A stretch of 64,000 nt of DNA from NCBI GenBank assembly GCA_930987725.1, contig CAKNKY010000005.1, positions 1 through 64,000 of the forward strand, in the 5' to 3' direction. The DNA is from an uncultured Anaeromassilibacillus sp. Its GTDB lineage: Bacteria; Bacillota; Clostridia; Oscillospirales; Acutalibacteraceae. Under the pieces are notes generated by a model that saw nothing but the letters and a program-made list of their open reading frames with translations, ran no database searches and had not been told where the DNA came from. The position numbers and the translations under genes were made by a program. Position 1 is the first letter of the stretch. Every line of letters starts with the position of its first letter. Of this stretch, positions 36,197 to 44,894 are shown in pieces.

Positions 36197-37576
36197 TCAC
36201 AGTGCCCTGGTGGGATCCGGCATGATTTCGCGCTCGCGCAGCAACCGGCCAATCACGAGCAGATAGACGGTGAACGATACGGCCGCGCAGAACACGTCCG
36301 AAACAGGTTCCGCATAAAATGCGCCGGCCGCACCGGCCCAGAGCGGGATCAAAATGGTGAGCATAAAATAGAGCAGCTTGCGCCCCAGGGAGAGCATAAC
36401 AGCCAGCTTCGGCACGCCGAGCGCCGTAAATCCATCCACCACCTCATATTGGAGGGCGAGCGGAATCACGCCGAGCGTGAACACGCGGATGCCCCACACG
36501 GAGAGCGAAACCTGCTCCGGATTCTGGGTGAAGATGTTCACAAACACGCCGCCCGCAAACTGACTGACAAGGAACATCACTGTGGTGAACACAAGGCCCA
36601 CGCTGAACACCCACACATAGGTGCGCTTGATGCGGTCAATCCGCTTGGCGCCGTAATTGAAGCTGAGGATGGGCTGTGTGCCGCCGGTGAGGCCGACAAG
36701 CGGCATCGTGATGATCTGCATGCAGCTCTGCACAATCGTGGCGCAGGTGACATAGGTATCGCCCATTTCCGCCCCGCCGTACCGCTGCAGCACGGTATTG
36801 AGCACGATGAGAAGGATGCTGTCCGTGGCGGTGATGACAAACGGGGAAAGGCCGTAGAGCAGCACGCGGCGCATGACGCGCCAATCGTAACCGCCAAAGG
36901 AGAGGCGCACATGGATTTTCTTTCCCAACAGCACACAGACGACAAACACGAACCCGGCCGCCTGTGAGAGAACGGTTGCGATGGCCGCCCCCTTTACGCC
37001 CATGTTGAGGACAAAAATAAAGACGGGATCCAGCACAATGTTGAGCACTGCGCCAATAAGCACCGTGGCCATCCCCATGCCGGAAAAGCCCTGACAAATG
37101 ATGAACTGATTCAGGCCGACCGATAGAACGGCGAACAGCGACCCGCACACATAGACGGTGAGGTATTCATCCGCATAGGGAAAGGTGGCCTCGCTGGCGC
37201 CGAAGGCCATGAGCATGGGTTCCCGGAACGCCAGCATGATGCCGGTGAGCACCAGAGAAAGGACTGCCAGCATCATGGCGCAGTTGGCAAGGATTTTCTT
37301 TGCGTGCGCCATGTCGCCGGCGCCCATGCTGATCGCCATGAGCGGGCCGCCGCCCACGCCCACAAGCATGGCAAAGGAGGAAATCAGTGTGACAATGGGG
37401 CCGCACACACCCGCTCCGGCCAGCGCGGTATCGCCGATGACGGGGATGTTGCCGATGTACATGCGATCCACAATGCTGTAGAGCACGTTGACAAGCTGTG
37501 CCAGCATGGAGGGAATCGCCAAACGCAGAACAAGACGGCCGATCGGGTCATGTCCCAAATCGTTTGCTCTAGCCAA
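36197..37576 (-). CDS. MATE-family efflux transporter (second copy)
   Basis: A 459-residue MATE transporter with about twelve membrane helices. It begins DPIGRLVLRLAIPSMLAQLVN and carries SIVDRMYIGNIPVIGDTALAG, the standard helix 1-2 signature of the bacterial NorM/DinF-like group; LVGLTGGTQPILSFNYGA marks the second repeat. It is clearly different from the MATE protein at 8782. It lies between a thioesterase gene and the RNA methyltransferase gene in one operon; the substrate is unknown. Confidence 0.93.
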   Translation of the reverse strand: MARANDLGHDPIGRLVLRLAIPSMLAQLVNVLYSIVDRMYIGNIPVIGDTALAGAGVCGPIVTLISSFAMLVGVGGGPLMAISMGAGDMAHAKKILANCAMMLAVLSLVLTGIMLAFREPMLMAFGASEATFPYADEYLTVYVCGSLFAVLSVGLNQFIICQGFSGMGMATVLIGAVLNIVLDPVFIFVLNMGVKGAAIATVLSQAAGFVFVVCVLLGKKIHVRLSFGGYDWRVMRRVLLYGLSPFVITATDSILLIVLNTVLQRYGGAEMGDTYVTCATIVQSCMQIITMPLVGLTGGTQPILSFNYGAKRIDRIKRTYVWVFSVGLVFTTVMFLVSQFAGGVFVNIFTQNPEQVSLSVWGIRVFTLGVIPLALQYEVVDGFTALGVPKLAVMLSLGRKLLYFMLTILIPLWAGAAGAFYAEPVSDVFCAAVSFTVYLLVIGRLLREREIMPDPTRAL

Positions 37577-37618
37577 TATTCTTCATCCTTTTTCAGAGTT
37601 TTCAAAGAGGCGGCAGCG

Positions 37619-38041
37619 TTACCGCTTTGCCTGTTCCGCAAGAGCGGAGAGAACGGCGTCGTAATCCGGCGCCGCGCGGCGCAGCGATACGGGACGCCCG
37701 GATTCATTCAAAAAGCAATGCGAGCTCTGCCCGGTGCAGCGCAGTGCGCCTGTCCGGGCATCCTCCACGCGATAGGCGAGCGAGAGCTTCGCACCTGTGT
37801 AGGAAAGCACGGAAACAGTGATGCGTACCGTCTCTCCGAAGCGCGTCATGCCTTTGTATTCACAGGCAACGGAGAGCACCGGGCTGCTCAGGCCGCGGGC
37901 CTCCACCGTCTCAAACGGCATGCCAATCTGCTCCAGAAAATCGACGCGCGCTTCCTCAAACCACCGGATGTAATTGGAATGGTGAATGATGCCCATCCGA
38001 TCCGTTTCGTAATACTGCGCCTTGTGCTCATATGGCTGCAT
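37619..38041 (-). CDS. Acyl-CoA thioesterase, hot-dog fold (4HBT/YbgC-like)
   Basis: A 140-residue hot-dog thioesterase from the ATG at 38041, chosen for the perfect SD CAGGAGGAA; the ORF track start runs back through a terminator. The motif YYETDRMGIIHHSNYIRWFEE contains the catalytic-type Asp and His seen in the 4-hydroxybenzoyl-CoA thioesterase group. It hydrolyses an acyl-CoA or acyl carrier thioester in the cytosol. It heads an operon with the MATE, methyltransferase and lipid kinase genes, and its start lies just 20 bases past the nagB terminator. Confidence 0.9.
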   Translation of the reverse strand: MQPYEHKAQYYETDRMGIIHHSNYIRWFEEARVDFLEQIGMPFETVEARGLSSPVLSVACEYKGMTRFGETVRITVSVLSYTGAKLSLAYRVEDARTGALRCTGQSSHCFLNESGRPVSLRRAAPDYDAVLSALAEQAKR

Positions 38042-38060
38042 AAAAAATTCCTCCTGACAG

Positions 38061-38090
38061 AAAAAAGGGGAAGGCGCTCTGCCTTCCCCT
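38061..38090 (-). terminator. Terminator after nagB, just before the thioesterase gene
   Basis: On the minus strand AGGGGAAGGC pairs with GCCTTCCCCT around a short loop, followed by TTTTTT. The next gene's SD lies about ten bases later, so this may act as an attenuator for it. Confidence 0.85.
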
Positions 38091-38102
38091 GCCGTGCCCC
38101 AT

Positions 38103-38888
38103 TTATCCCAATCCGGCCGCCTCATTCGGAAAACCGTCTTCAATCATCTCCGGTGCTTTGGCGCGGATCGCTTCCAACGCGTCACGCTCCGCCACAACCG
38201 TCACATTGGGATGCAACTGCAGGATAGAAGCGGGAATCTGCGGCGTGATGGGGCCGAAGAACGAGCGGTAAAGAATCTCCGCCTTATCCTCCCCGCTGGC
38301 CACCAGTAAAATCCGCTTTGCCGCCATGATGGAGCCGAGCCCCATGGTGATGGCATAGCGCGGCACATCCCCCTCGGATGCGAAAAAACGCGCGTTTGCC
38401 TCGATGGTGAGCGGATTGAGCGCCACACGATGCGTGGGGGCAATGAAATAGGTATTCGGTTCATTGAACCCGATGTGGCCCGTGTGGCCAATGCCGAGGA
38501 GCTGAATATCCACACCGCCGAGCGAACGAATCAACTCATCATAGCGGCGGCCTTCTTCCCCCGGATCGGCGGCCATCCCGTTCGGGATATGCGTATGGTC
38601 CGGCCTGATATTGATGTGGCGAAACAGGTTTTCCCGCATGTAATACGCGTAACTCTGGTTGTGCTCCGGCGAAAGGCCGCAGTACTCATCGAGATTCACT
38701 GAGAATGCACCGGAAAAGTCGATCAACCCCTGCCGGTACCATTCCGTCAGGCAGCGGTAGACGCCGAGCGGAGTAGATCCTGTGGCAAGGCCCAGCACGC
38801 TGCCCCTCTTCAAAATGACTTGCGAAGCAAGCAGGGAGGCCGCCTTCCAGCTCATCTGCCCATAATCGGTCACGCCTATGATCCTCAT
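38103..38888 (-). CDS. nagB: Glucosamine-6-phosphate deaminase
   Basis: A 261-residue isomerase/deaminase that turns glucosamine 6-phosphate into fructose 6-phosphate and ammonia. Motifs are LGLATGSTPLGVYRCL for phosphate binding, VNLDEYCGLSPEHNQSYAYY with the catalytic Asp, and the GIGHTGHIGFNEP stretch. Length is normal. Both a GTG and the next ATG are possible starts after AAGGAG; the ATG (38888) is given. No nagA or sugar PTS gene is adjacent, so it appears as a stand-alone unit with its own terminator. Confidence 0.96.
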   Translation of the reverse strand: MRIIGVTDYGQMSWKAASLLASQVILKRGSVLGLATGSTPLGVYRCLTEWYRQGLIDFSGAFSVNLDEYCGLSPEHNQSYAYYMRENLFRHINIRPDHTHIPNGMAADPGEEGRRYDELIRSLGGVDIQLLGIGHTGHIGFNEPNTYFIAPTHRVALNPLTIEANARFFASEGDVPRYAITMGLGSIMAAKRILLVASGEDKAEILYRSFFGPITPQIPASILQLHPNVTVVAERDALEAIRAKAPEMIEDGFPNEAAGLG

Positions 38889-39026
38889 CACGATCCACTC
38901 CTTTTTACGTCCAGCCCGCGGACCGGCTCAGCAGAGAAACAGGCGGCATGCTGCCACCTTCCCGCTTTTCTCCTGCACCAAACAAAAGCAGTCACCCGCG
39001 AAGGGCAACTGCCGTGTTTTACGCTT

Positions 39027-39455
39027 TCAATCAGCTTTTTCTTCCGGCGGGGTCTGACTGTCATCCGCCTCAGGTGCGGGAACCTCGTCCTCCGGATCGT
39101 CAAGCTTGTGGCCGCACTTGCTGCAAAAGTTCGCACTCTGCGGGTTTTCGGCTCCGCAGTTCTTGCAGATGGTACGGTTACGCATGGCAGAAATCTGTTC
39201 ATTGACGGCATCGAGCTGTTCATACAGATCATCGATGGCAATCACACACTCATTGACCAGATCGGAAGCATCATTCCCGGTTTTCTGCGCATCGTACACC
39301 GTGCGGCCCAGGGATTCATACCTCTTTGAAATTTCCGAATTCAGATCCATCGCACTGAAGCGCAGCTTGGAAAGATCTACGATTTTTCCGGCCTTTTTTC
39401 CCACAACGTTCACAGCCGATTTCGCATTGACAACAACATCCTCAAACAGTCCCAA
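39027..39455 (-). CDS. Small zinc-ribbon protein with coiled-coil N-terminus
   Basis: A 142-residue protein. Residues about 1-85 are helical and probably coiled-coil (VVVNAKSAVNVVGKKAGKIV and IAIDDLYEQLDAVNEQISAM); then a zinc ribbon ICKNCGAENPQSANFCSKCG with four cysteines; then an acidic Pro/Glu-rich tail. The start given is TTG (39455), ten bases after AAGGAG; the GTG of the ORF track almost touches that SD. Proteins of this form are frequent in Clostridia but their role is not known. It has its own promoter and is not co-transcribed with a recognised pathway. Confidence 0.82.
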   Translation of the reverse strand: MGLFEDVVVNAKSAVNVVGKKAGKIVDLSKLRFSAMDLNSEISKRYESLGRTVYDAQKTGNDASDLVNECVIAIDDLYEQLDAVNEQISAMRNRTICKNCGAENPQSANFCSKCGHKLDDPEDEVPAPEADDSQTPPEEKAD

Positions 39456-39522
39456 TTGTCTCACGCTCCTTCAAGGATTTGAAACGGGCTTATGCCGCCT
39501 GGGGCGAAGCCTCATTTTTTTC

Positions 39523-39551
39523 ATTATATCATCCAGATGCGGGAATTACAA
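39523..39551 (-). promoter_or_regulatory. Promoter of the zinc-ribbon gene
   Basis: On the minus strand TTGTAA (39546-39551), a 17-base spacer and a perfect TATAAT (39523-39528). Confidence 0.75.
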
Positions 39552-39591
39552 GGGAAACGCGGCAGAATTCCGCCCCGCGCCAAGCCCCTGC

Positions 39592-40536
39592 TCACCCCAG
39601 GAATTCATGTAGAATGGAATCAGGCGGCACCAGAGAAACAGGCAGCGGCGCAAAGCGCTCTGCGGCAACGAAAATCCGCCTGGCTTCCCCGTAATACGGG
39701 CTCTCAGGCGGCACCTCCGAGAGCAGCCGGCACACCTCCGGCCCCAACACACAGCCCTCATAGGCGAGGAAAGTGTTGATGGTGATCTCCGCGAGCGGGC
39801 GGAAAGGTTTGATGTACCGGTATTCGCCGCGCATCACGGAAGGCCACATGGCAAGCGTGCGCTCCGCCGGGCAGGCACGGAAGCGTGCATCACGCACCAG
39901 ACGGCGGATGAGGCGCATGTCATTGGGCGAAAGCAACGGGCCGTTCTCTCCATCCACGCCCTGCTTCACGCTCAGATAGGCGTGCAGCAGTCTGCCGCGC
40001 GGCATGCCCTCCGAGAGAACGGGATTCAGCGCATGCAGTCCTTCCATAAGGACAAGCGAGCGGGGCGGAAGCTCCACGTGCAGCTTATCCTCGGCAGGGC
40101 GATGGCGCTCGAAGTCAAAGATCGGCATCTCACAACGCCGCTTCGTGATGAGGGAGAGCAGGCATTCCCGGATGGCTGCGATGTCCAGCGCCTCAACCGA
40201 TTCAAAATCCGGCGTGCCATCCTCCTGGCGCGGCGTCTCGTCTTCGCTTCGGTAAAAATTATCGAGGGAGAAGACGAACGAGGACATGCCGAACGTCTCC
40301 AAGGCCTTGGAGAGCAGGGAAGCCGTCGTCGTCTTGCCGCTGGCGGAAGGCCCGGCGAGCAGCACCACACGGCAATCCGCCCTGTCGTGCGCTGCCCTGC
40401 GGGCAATGCGCGTGAGCGCACTGCGGTACGCCTGCTCGGATTCCGCGGCAAAGGAGACGGGATCGGAGGCAGCCCTCTCGTTGATCTCCCACAGGGAATT
40501 ATGATAGTGGACATACCGTTCCGTTCGATCGCTCAT
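39592..40536 (-). CDS. Uridine kinase/phosphoribulokinase-family nucleoside kinase
   Basis: A 314-residue P-loop kinase. Walker A is LLAGPSASGKTTTASLL, the acidic region follows in FSLDNFYRSEDETP, and LVLMEGLHALNP is the family core. Related clostridial proteins often carry an N-terminal TGS domain and are far longer; here only about 55 residues precede the P-loop. It probably phosphorylates uridine or another nucleoside. Its start overlaps the hemZ gene by 38 bases and it is the last gene of the recJ-rel operon. Confidence 0.85.
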   Translation of the reverse strand: MSDRTERYVHYHNSLWEINERAASDPVSFAAESEQAYRSALTRIARRAAHDRADCRVVLLAGPSASGKTTTASLLSKALETFGMSSFVFSLDNFYRSEDETPRQEDGTPDFESVEALDIAAIRECLLSLITKRRCEMPIFDFERHRPAEDKLHVELPPRSLVLMEGLHALNPVLSEGMPRGRLLHAYLSVKQGVDGENGPLLSPNDMRLIRRLVRDARFRACPAERTLAMWPSVMRGEYRYIKPFRPLAEITINTFLAYEGCVLGPEVCRLLSEVPPESPYYGEARRIFVAAERFAPLPVSLVPPDSILHEFLG

Positions 40537-41989
40537 AGAACTCCCTCACCCTGTCCTTGCGTTCCAGAACCTCCTGGAAGCGGCTGATGTATTCATACGG
40601 AAATTTAAAATTGAACACGCGCTCAATATGGTTTTCGCCCGGCCTGCACAGCTTTGTGGCAGCTCCCGCGCCGCAAGCCAGGATCGTCTGCGATTCATCC
40701 ATGATGAAGACATTATACGGGCTCTCAAACCCGGGCTTGCACCAGCCCACATTTTCCAGGTTGCCAACCATGCGGCTCTGGCGATAGAGGTAATAGGGCT
40801 GGAACCCGCTCTCCGTAAGGCGGGAAGAGGCGTAGGCGAGCATTTCGGCCGCCGCCTCCCCCTCCGGCTCCCCCACGCCGTCCTGGAAAATCTGCGCGGA
40901 CCGCTTGAGCGAGAGCGTGTGCACCGTGACGCTCTCCGGCTGAAGCGCCAGCACGCCGTCTAGCGAGGCGGCAAACCTGGAAACCGTGTCACCCGGCAGG
41001 CCGGCGATGAGATCCATGTTGATATTCCCCATGCCGCAGTCGCGCGCGAGGCGGAAGGCGTCCAGCGTCTGGCGCGTGGTGTGGCGCCGCCCGATGCGGC
41101 GCAGCACGTCGTCCGAGAGCGTCTGCGGGTTGATGCTGATGCGGGTGACGCCGCCCTCCCGCAATACGTCCAGTTTCTCGCGCGTCACGGTGTCCGGCCG
41201 TCCGGCTTCCACCGTGAATTCCATGCAGTGCGAGAGATCAAAATGCGCGTGCACAGACGCAATCAACGCGGCGAGCTGTTCGGCGGAGATGGCCGTGGGC
41301 GTGCCGCCGCCAAAATAGACGGAGTCCACGCGCAGGCCGCAGTCACGCACAGCCTGGCCTGCCTTTTCAATTTCCCGGCACAAAAGCTCCACATACTGCG
41401 GAATCAGCTTCGCCGTCTTTTCCACAGAGGACGAGACAAACGAGCAATACGCACAGCGTGTGGGACAAAACGGAATGGAAACGTAGATGCTGCAGGAATC
41501 GGGACGGGACCGGGCCAGCAGCGCCCCCTCGTTCCGCATCGTGACGAGGCTGAGGCGCAGCTTTTCCTCCGAGACAAGATAGTCCTCGCGGAAAATACGG
41601 GCGGCCTCCTGCTCCCCGAAGCGCCCCGTGAGCGAACGAAGCAGCTTCACGGGCCGCACACCGGTGAGAATGCCCCAGCGCGGGCGGATGCCGCACGCCT
41701 CCGAGAGCTGGCGGAACAGCAGGACGCCAAGGCGGCGCTCCGCTTCCTGCAGCGGAGCGTCCGCCGTCGTGTGATCCCTTCCTTCACCGCGGTAAGCGCC
41801 CACGCGCGTGCGCACGAGCAGGTCAAGGCCGCCGGCGCCGTCCGGCGCAGCAAGCGTCAGCGCGCCATCTTCCTCCGGCGCCATATCGCGGCAGTTTTCC
41901 AGCACCTCAATCTTCTGACGGTGGAAAAACAGGCGGCAGAGATTTTCCATTTCATAGTGAAACTCGTGGCCGTACAGATACAGCTTCAA
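40499..41989 (-). CDS. hemZ: HemZ-type radical SAM coproporphyrinogen dehydrogenase-like protein
   Basis: A 496-residue radical SAM protein. The 4Fe-4S motif CxxxCxxC appears in IPFCPTRCAYCSF, followed by VDSVYFGGGTPTAI and RISINPQTLSDDVLRRIGR, typical of the HemN/HemZ group. The N-terminal 150 residues before the radical SAM core match the long HemZ form rather than HemW. Family knowledge points to oxygen-independent porphyrinogen oxidation, but many anaerobes keep it without a full haem pathway, so the reaction in this organism is uncertain. It lies 15 bases after the MBL gene. Confidence 0.9.
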   Translation of the reverse strand: MKLYLYGHEFHYEMENLCRLFFHRQKIEVLENCRDMAPEEDGALTLAAPDGAGGLDLLVRTRVGAYRGEGRDHTTADAPLQEAERRLGVLLFRQLSEACGIRPRWGILTGVRPVKLLRSLTGRFGEQEAARIFREDYLVSEEKLRLSLVTMRNEGALLARSRPDSCSIYVSIPFCPTRCAYCSFVSSSVEKTAKLIPQYVELLCREIEKAGQAVRDCGLRVDSVYFGGGTPTAISAEQLAALIASVHAHFDLSHCMEFTVEAGRPDTVTREKLDVLREGGVTRISINPQTLSDDVLRRIGRRHTTRQTLDAFRLARDCGMGNINMDLIAGLPGDTVSRFAASLDGVLALQPESVTVHTLSLKRSAQIFQDGVGEPEGEAAAEMLAYASSRLTESGFQPYYLYRQSRMVGNLENVGWCKPGFESPYNVFIMDESQTILACGAGAATKLCRPGENHIERVFNFKFPYEYISRFQEVLERKDRVREFYERSNGTVCPLS

Positions 41990-42004
41990 AGCGCTCCGCC
42001 TTTC

Positions 42005-42628
42005 TCACTGAAGATAGGGATTGATGAGGCGTTCGCGCTTCATCGTGGTTTCCGGCCCGTGGCCGGGATAGACGCGCCAGTCGCCGGGCAGGGCGGCAAG
42101 GCGGCGCACCGACTGCATAATCATGGCCGTGTTCCCCGTGGGGTGATCCGTGCGGCCGACACTGCCGAAAAAGAGCGTGTCGCCGGACAGCATCAGATCC
42201 TCGATGAGGTAGCAATGGCTGCCGATGGTGTGGCCGGGCGTGTGCAGCACGCGGAAGGAAAGGCTGCCGATCTGCAGCGGTTTCCCCTCTGCCACAGGAT
42301 ATTCGGCCTCAAAGGAACGGATGCCGCCCGGAATCATGTAAGCCAGGCTGAGGGCCGGGTCCGTGAGGAACTCTTTTTCCTGCGGCGGCGCCCACAGCGG
42401 CGCGCCCGTGAGCTCCTTGAGCTGCGCCGCGCCGGCAATGTGGTCGACATGGCAGTGCGTGAGCAGAATGCCCTTCACATGTCCCGCGCCGGCTGCGCGC
42501 ACTTTTCCCTCCAGCGACGGATCGTACCAGGCGGGATCGACAATCACGAGGTCGCCCGTCTCCGTATCGCGCACAAAATAGCAGTTTGTCTCGAGTGGGC
42601 CGAGCACAAGATGCGTGAGTTCAATCAT
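42005..42628 (-). CDS. MBL-fold metallo-hydrolase (glyoxalase II-like)
   Basis: A 207-residue metallo-beta-lactamase-fold hydrolase. The metal motif HxHxDH is in LLTHCHVDHIAG, further ligands lie in LHTPGHTIGSHCYL and LSGDTLFFGSVGRTD, and a last His in YPGHGPETT. It resembles the YcbL/GloB group that acts on thioesters such as lactoylglutathione, but the substrate is open. It stands between rel and hemZ with gaps of 21 and 15 bases, so all are in one operon. Confidence 0.92.
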   Translation of the reverse strand: MIELTHLVLGPLETNCYFVRDTETGDLVIVDPAWYDPSLEGKVRAAGAGHVKGILLTHCHVDHIAGAAQLKELTGAPLWAPPQEKEFLTDPALSLAYMIPGGIRSFEAEYPVAEGKPLQIGSLSFRVLHTPGHTIGSHCYLIEDLMLSGDTLFFGSVGRTDHPTGNTAMIMQSVRRLAALPGDWRVYPGHGPETTMKRERLINPYLQ

Positions 42629-42649
42629 GAGAATGGCCTCCTTTTCGGG

Positions 42650-44881
42650 TCAGGGGCGGCGCACAGAGAGGATCCCTTCCACGCGGGAGAGCCTGTCGAT
42701 GATGCTCTGAAGATGGTCGCGCCCGTTAATGGTGATGGAAAGATTGATGGCGGCATTGCCGTCCTTTGTTTCGCGGGAGTTGAGCGAGTGGATCGGCACA
42801 TGCATGTTGAAAATCTGCTGTGTCACGTCGGCCAGCAGGCCGGTGCGATCGGCGGCAATGATCTCGAGGGTGATCTTGAATTCCTCCTTGACCTCGCCTA
42901 CCCAGTGCGCCTGAATCCAGCGCTCCGGTTCCGCTGCCTTGGAAAGATCCTTCGGCACGTTCGTACAGCTCCGCTTGTGGATGGACACGCCGAAGCCGCG
43001 CGTGATGAAGCCAATGATCTCGTCGCCGGGCAGCGGGCTGCAGCAGCGGGAGAATTTGATGAGGCAGTTGTCCATGCCGTCCACCACAACGCCGCCCGCC
43101 GGAGCCTTGCCTTTGATCTGCTGCGGCACCTGCGGGACCGGCTCATGCTGCGCTGCCTGGCGATGCGCCTTGAGGTAATCCTCCTTCACGCGCGGCATGA
43201 TTTTCCAGAGCTGGATGCCGCCGTATCCGATGGCGGAATAAACATCATCCGCGTTCTGGCAGTTTTGCTTGCGGCCTATCGTTTCGAGGAAATTCTTCAG
43301 TTCCTCGTCCGTAAACTCGATGTTGGCGCGCTTGAGCTCGCGATCCAGCTCGGCTCGGCCCTCCACAATGTTTTCCTCGCGCTTTTCGCGCTTAAACCAC
43401 TGGCGGATCTTGCTGCGCGCCTCGCTCGTCTTGGCAATCTTAAGCCAATCCCGGCTCGGCCCCTTCCCTGCCTCCTTCGTGGTGAGGATCTCCACGATCT
43501 CACCCGTTTTAACCTTGTAATCAAGGGGCACGATGCGCTTGTCCACCTTGGCGCCTACCATGCGGTTGCCCACCGCGCTGTGGATCGCATAGGCGAAATC
43601 GATCACCGTGGAGCCGGAAGGCAGGCTGATCACATCGCCCCGCGGCGTAAACACAAACACTTCCTCCGGCGCGAGATCCGTCTTGATGGTGCGGATGAGG
43701 TCGGTGGCGTCCTCGCTGTCCTTCTGGTTTTCAAGCATCTGGCGAATCCATGCGAGGCGCTTTTCCAGTGAATCGCCCCCGCCTCCGCCGGAGATGCCGA
43801 GCTTGTATTTCCAGTGCGCGGCGATGCCGTATTCAGCGGTGTGGTGCATTTCCCAGGTGCGGATCTGCACCTCGAAGGGGATACCCTCCTTGCCGATGAC
43901 GGTGGTGTGCAGCGACTGGTACATGTTCGGCTTCGGGGTGGAAATATAATCCTTGAAGCGGTTCGGCAGCGGGCGGAACATGTCGTGCACAATGCCGAGG
44001 ACGTTGTAACAGTCCTCCACCGTGTCCACAATCACGCGCACTGCGTAAATATCATAAATCTCATCCATACTCTTGCCCTGGACGAACATTTTGCGGTAAA
44101 TGCTGTTGATGCTCTTGACGCGTCCACTCAGGTAAACGTTTGGGATACTGGGCGCGACGCGCTCCCGGATGCGCTGCATTGTGAGATCGATGAACGACTT
44201 CCGCTCCTCGCTGCGCAGGGCAAGCGCCTGCTCAATCTCCTCATAGGCAACGGGATCAAGGATGCGCAGGGAGCGGTCCTCCAGCTCCTCCTTGATGGCC
44301 CGGATGCCGAGACGATGCGCGATGGGGGCATACACCTCCATGCTTTCCAAAGCTTTGTCGCGCCGCTTCTGCGGTTTCCAAGAATCGGCCGTGCGCATGT
44401 TGTGCAAGCGATCCGCCAGCTTGATGATGATGACGCGGATGTCTTCGCTCATGGCGATGAGCATCTTGCGGATGTTTTCCGCCTGCTGCTCCTCCCGCGA
44501 GGAATACGGGATGCGGGCCAGCTTTGTGACGCCGTCGATGAGGCCGGCAATCTCCGCGCCGAACAATTTGCGCACCTGATCGAGCGTGACAGGCGTATCC
44601 TCCACCACGTCGTGCAGCAGGCCGGCCGCCACGGATTCCGAATCCATGCCAAGCTCTACGAGGATGCACGCAACGGCCAGCGGATGCGAAATATACGGCG
44701 AACCGGAAAGGCGCATCTGATCCTTGTGCTGCTCCGCCGCCAACTGGTAAGCCCGTTCAATCAGGGGGATATCATATCCGTGTTCGGAGGTGCGGATCGC
44801 CTCCATCAGATCGTCAAATGTCTTCAACGCCTCCTTCGCAGGACGCGGATCGAATAACTCCTTGACATGCGTGCTGTTCAT
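42650..44881 (-). CDS. rel: Bifunctional (p)ppGpp synthetase/hydrolase
   Basis: A 743-residue stringent-response enzyme from the ATG at 44881. Domain order: HD hydrolase (about 40-190) with LLHDVVEDTPVT, synthetase with YDIYAVRVIVDTVEDCYNVL and PKPNMYQSLHTTVIG, TGS (VFVFTPRGDVISLPSGSTVI), helical/zinc-finger region with DNCLIKFSRCCSPLPGDEI, and a C-terminal ACT domain (ITLEIIAADRTGLLADVTQQ). Both catalytic domains look intact. It starts 13 bases after recJ. Confidence 0.97.
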   Translation of the reverse strand: MNSTHVKELFDPRPAKEALKTFDDLMEAIRTSEHGYDIPLIERAYQLAAEQHKDQMRLSGSPYISHPLAVACILVELGMDSESVAAGLLHDVVEDTPVTLDQVRKLFGAEIAGLIDGVTKLARIPYSSREEQQAENIRKMLIAMSEDIRVIIIKLADRLHNMRTADSWKPQKRRDKALESMEVYAPIAHRLGIRAIKEELEDRSLRILDPVAYEEIEQALALRSEERKSFIDLTMQRIRERVAPSIPNVYLSGRVKSINSIYRKMFVQGKSMDEIYDIYAVRVIVDTVEDCYNVLGIVHDMFRPLPNRFKDYISTPKPNMYQSLHTTVIGKEGIPFEVQIRTWEMHHTAEYGIAAHWKYKLGISGGGGGDSLEKRLAWIRQMLENQKDSEDATDLIRTIKTDLAPEEVFVFTPRGDVISLPSGSTVIDFAYAIHSAVGNRMVGAKVDKRIVPLDYKVKTGEIVEILTTKEAGKGPSRDWLKIAKTSEARSKIRQWFKREKREENIVEGRAELDRELKRANIEFTDEELKNFLETIGRKQNCQNADDVYSAIGYGGIQLWKIMPRVKEDYLKAHRQAAQHEPVPQVPQQIKGKAPAGGVVVDGMDNCLIKFSRCCSPLPGDEIIGFITRGFGVSIHKRSCTNVPKDLSKAAEPERWIQAHWVGEVKEEFKITLEIIAADRTGLLADVTQQIFNMHVPIHSLNSRETKDGNAAINLSITINGRDHLQSIIDRLSRVEGILSVRRP

Positions 44882-44894
44882 CGTATCATCCCCC

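Noticed and set aside
41081-43771. An 896-codon plus-strand ORF
   Set aside because: It is antisense to hemZ, the MBL gene and rel, whose products have complete motifs. GC-rich third positions create long antisense frames; the translation is rich in Arg, His and Ala with no domain.
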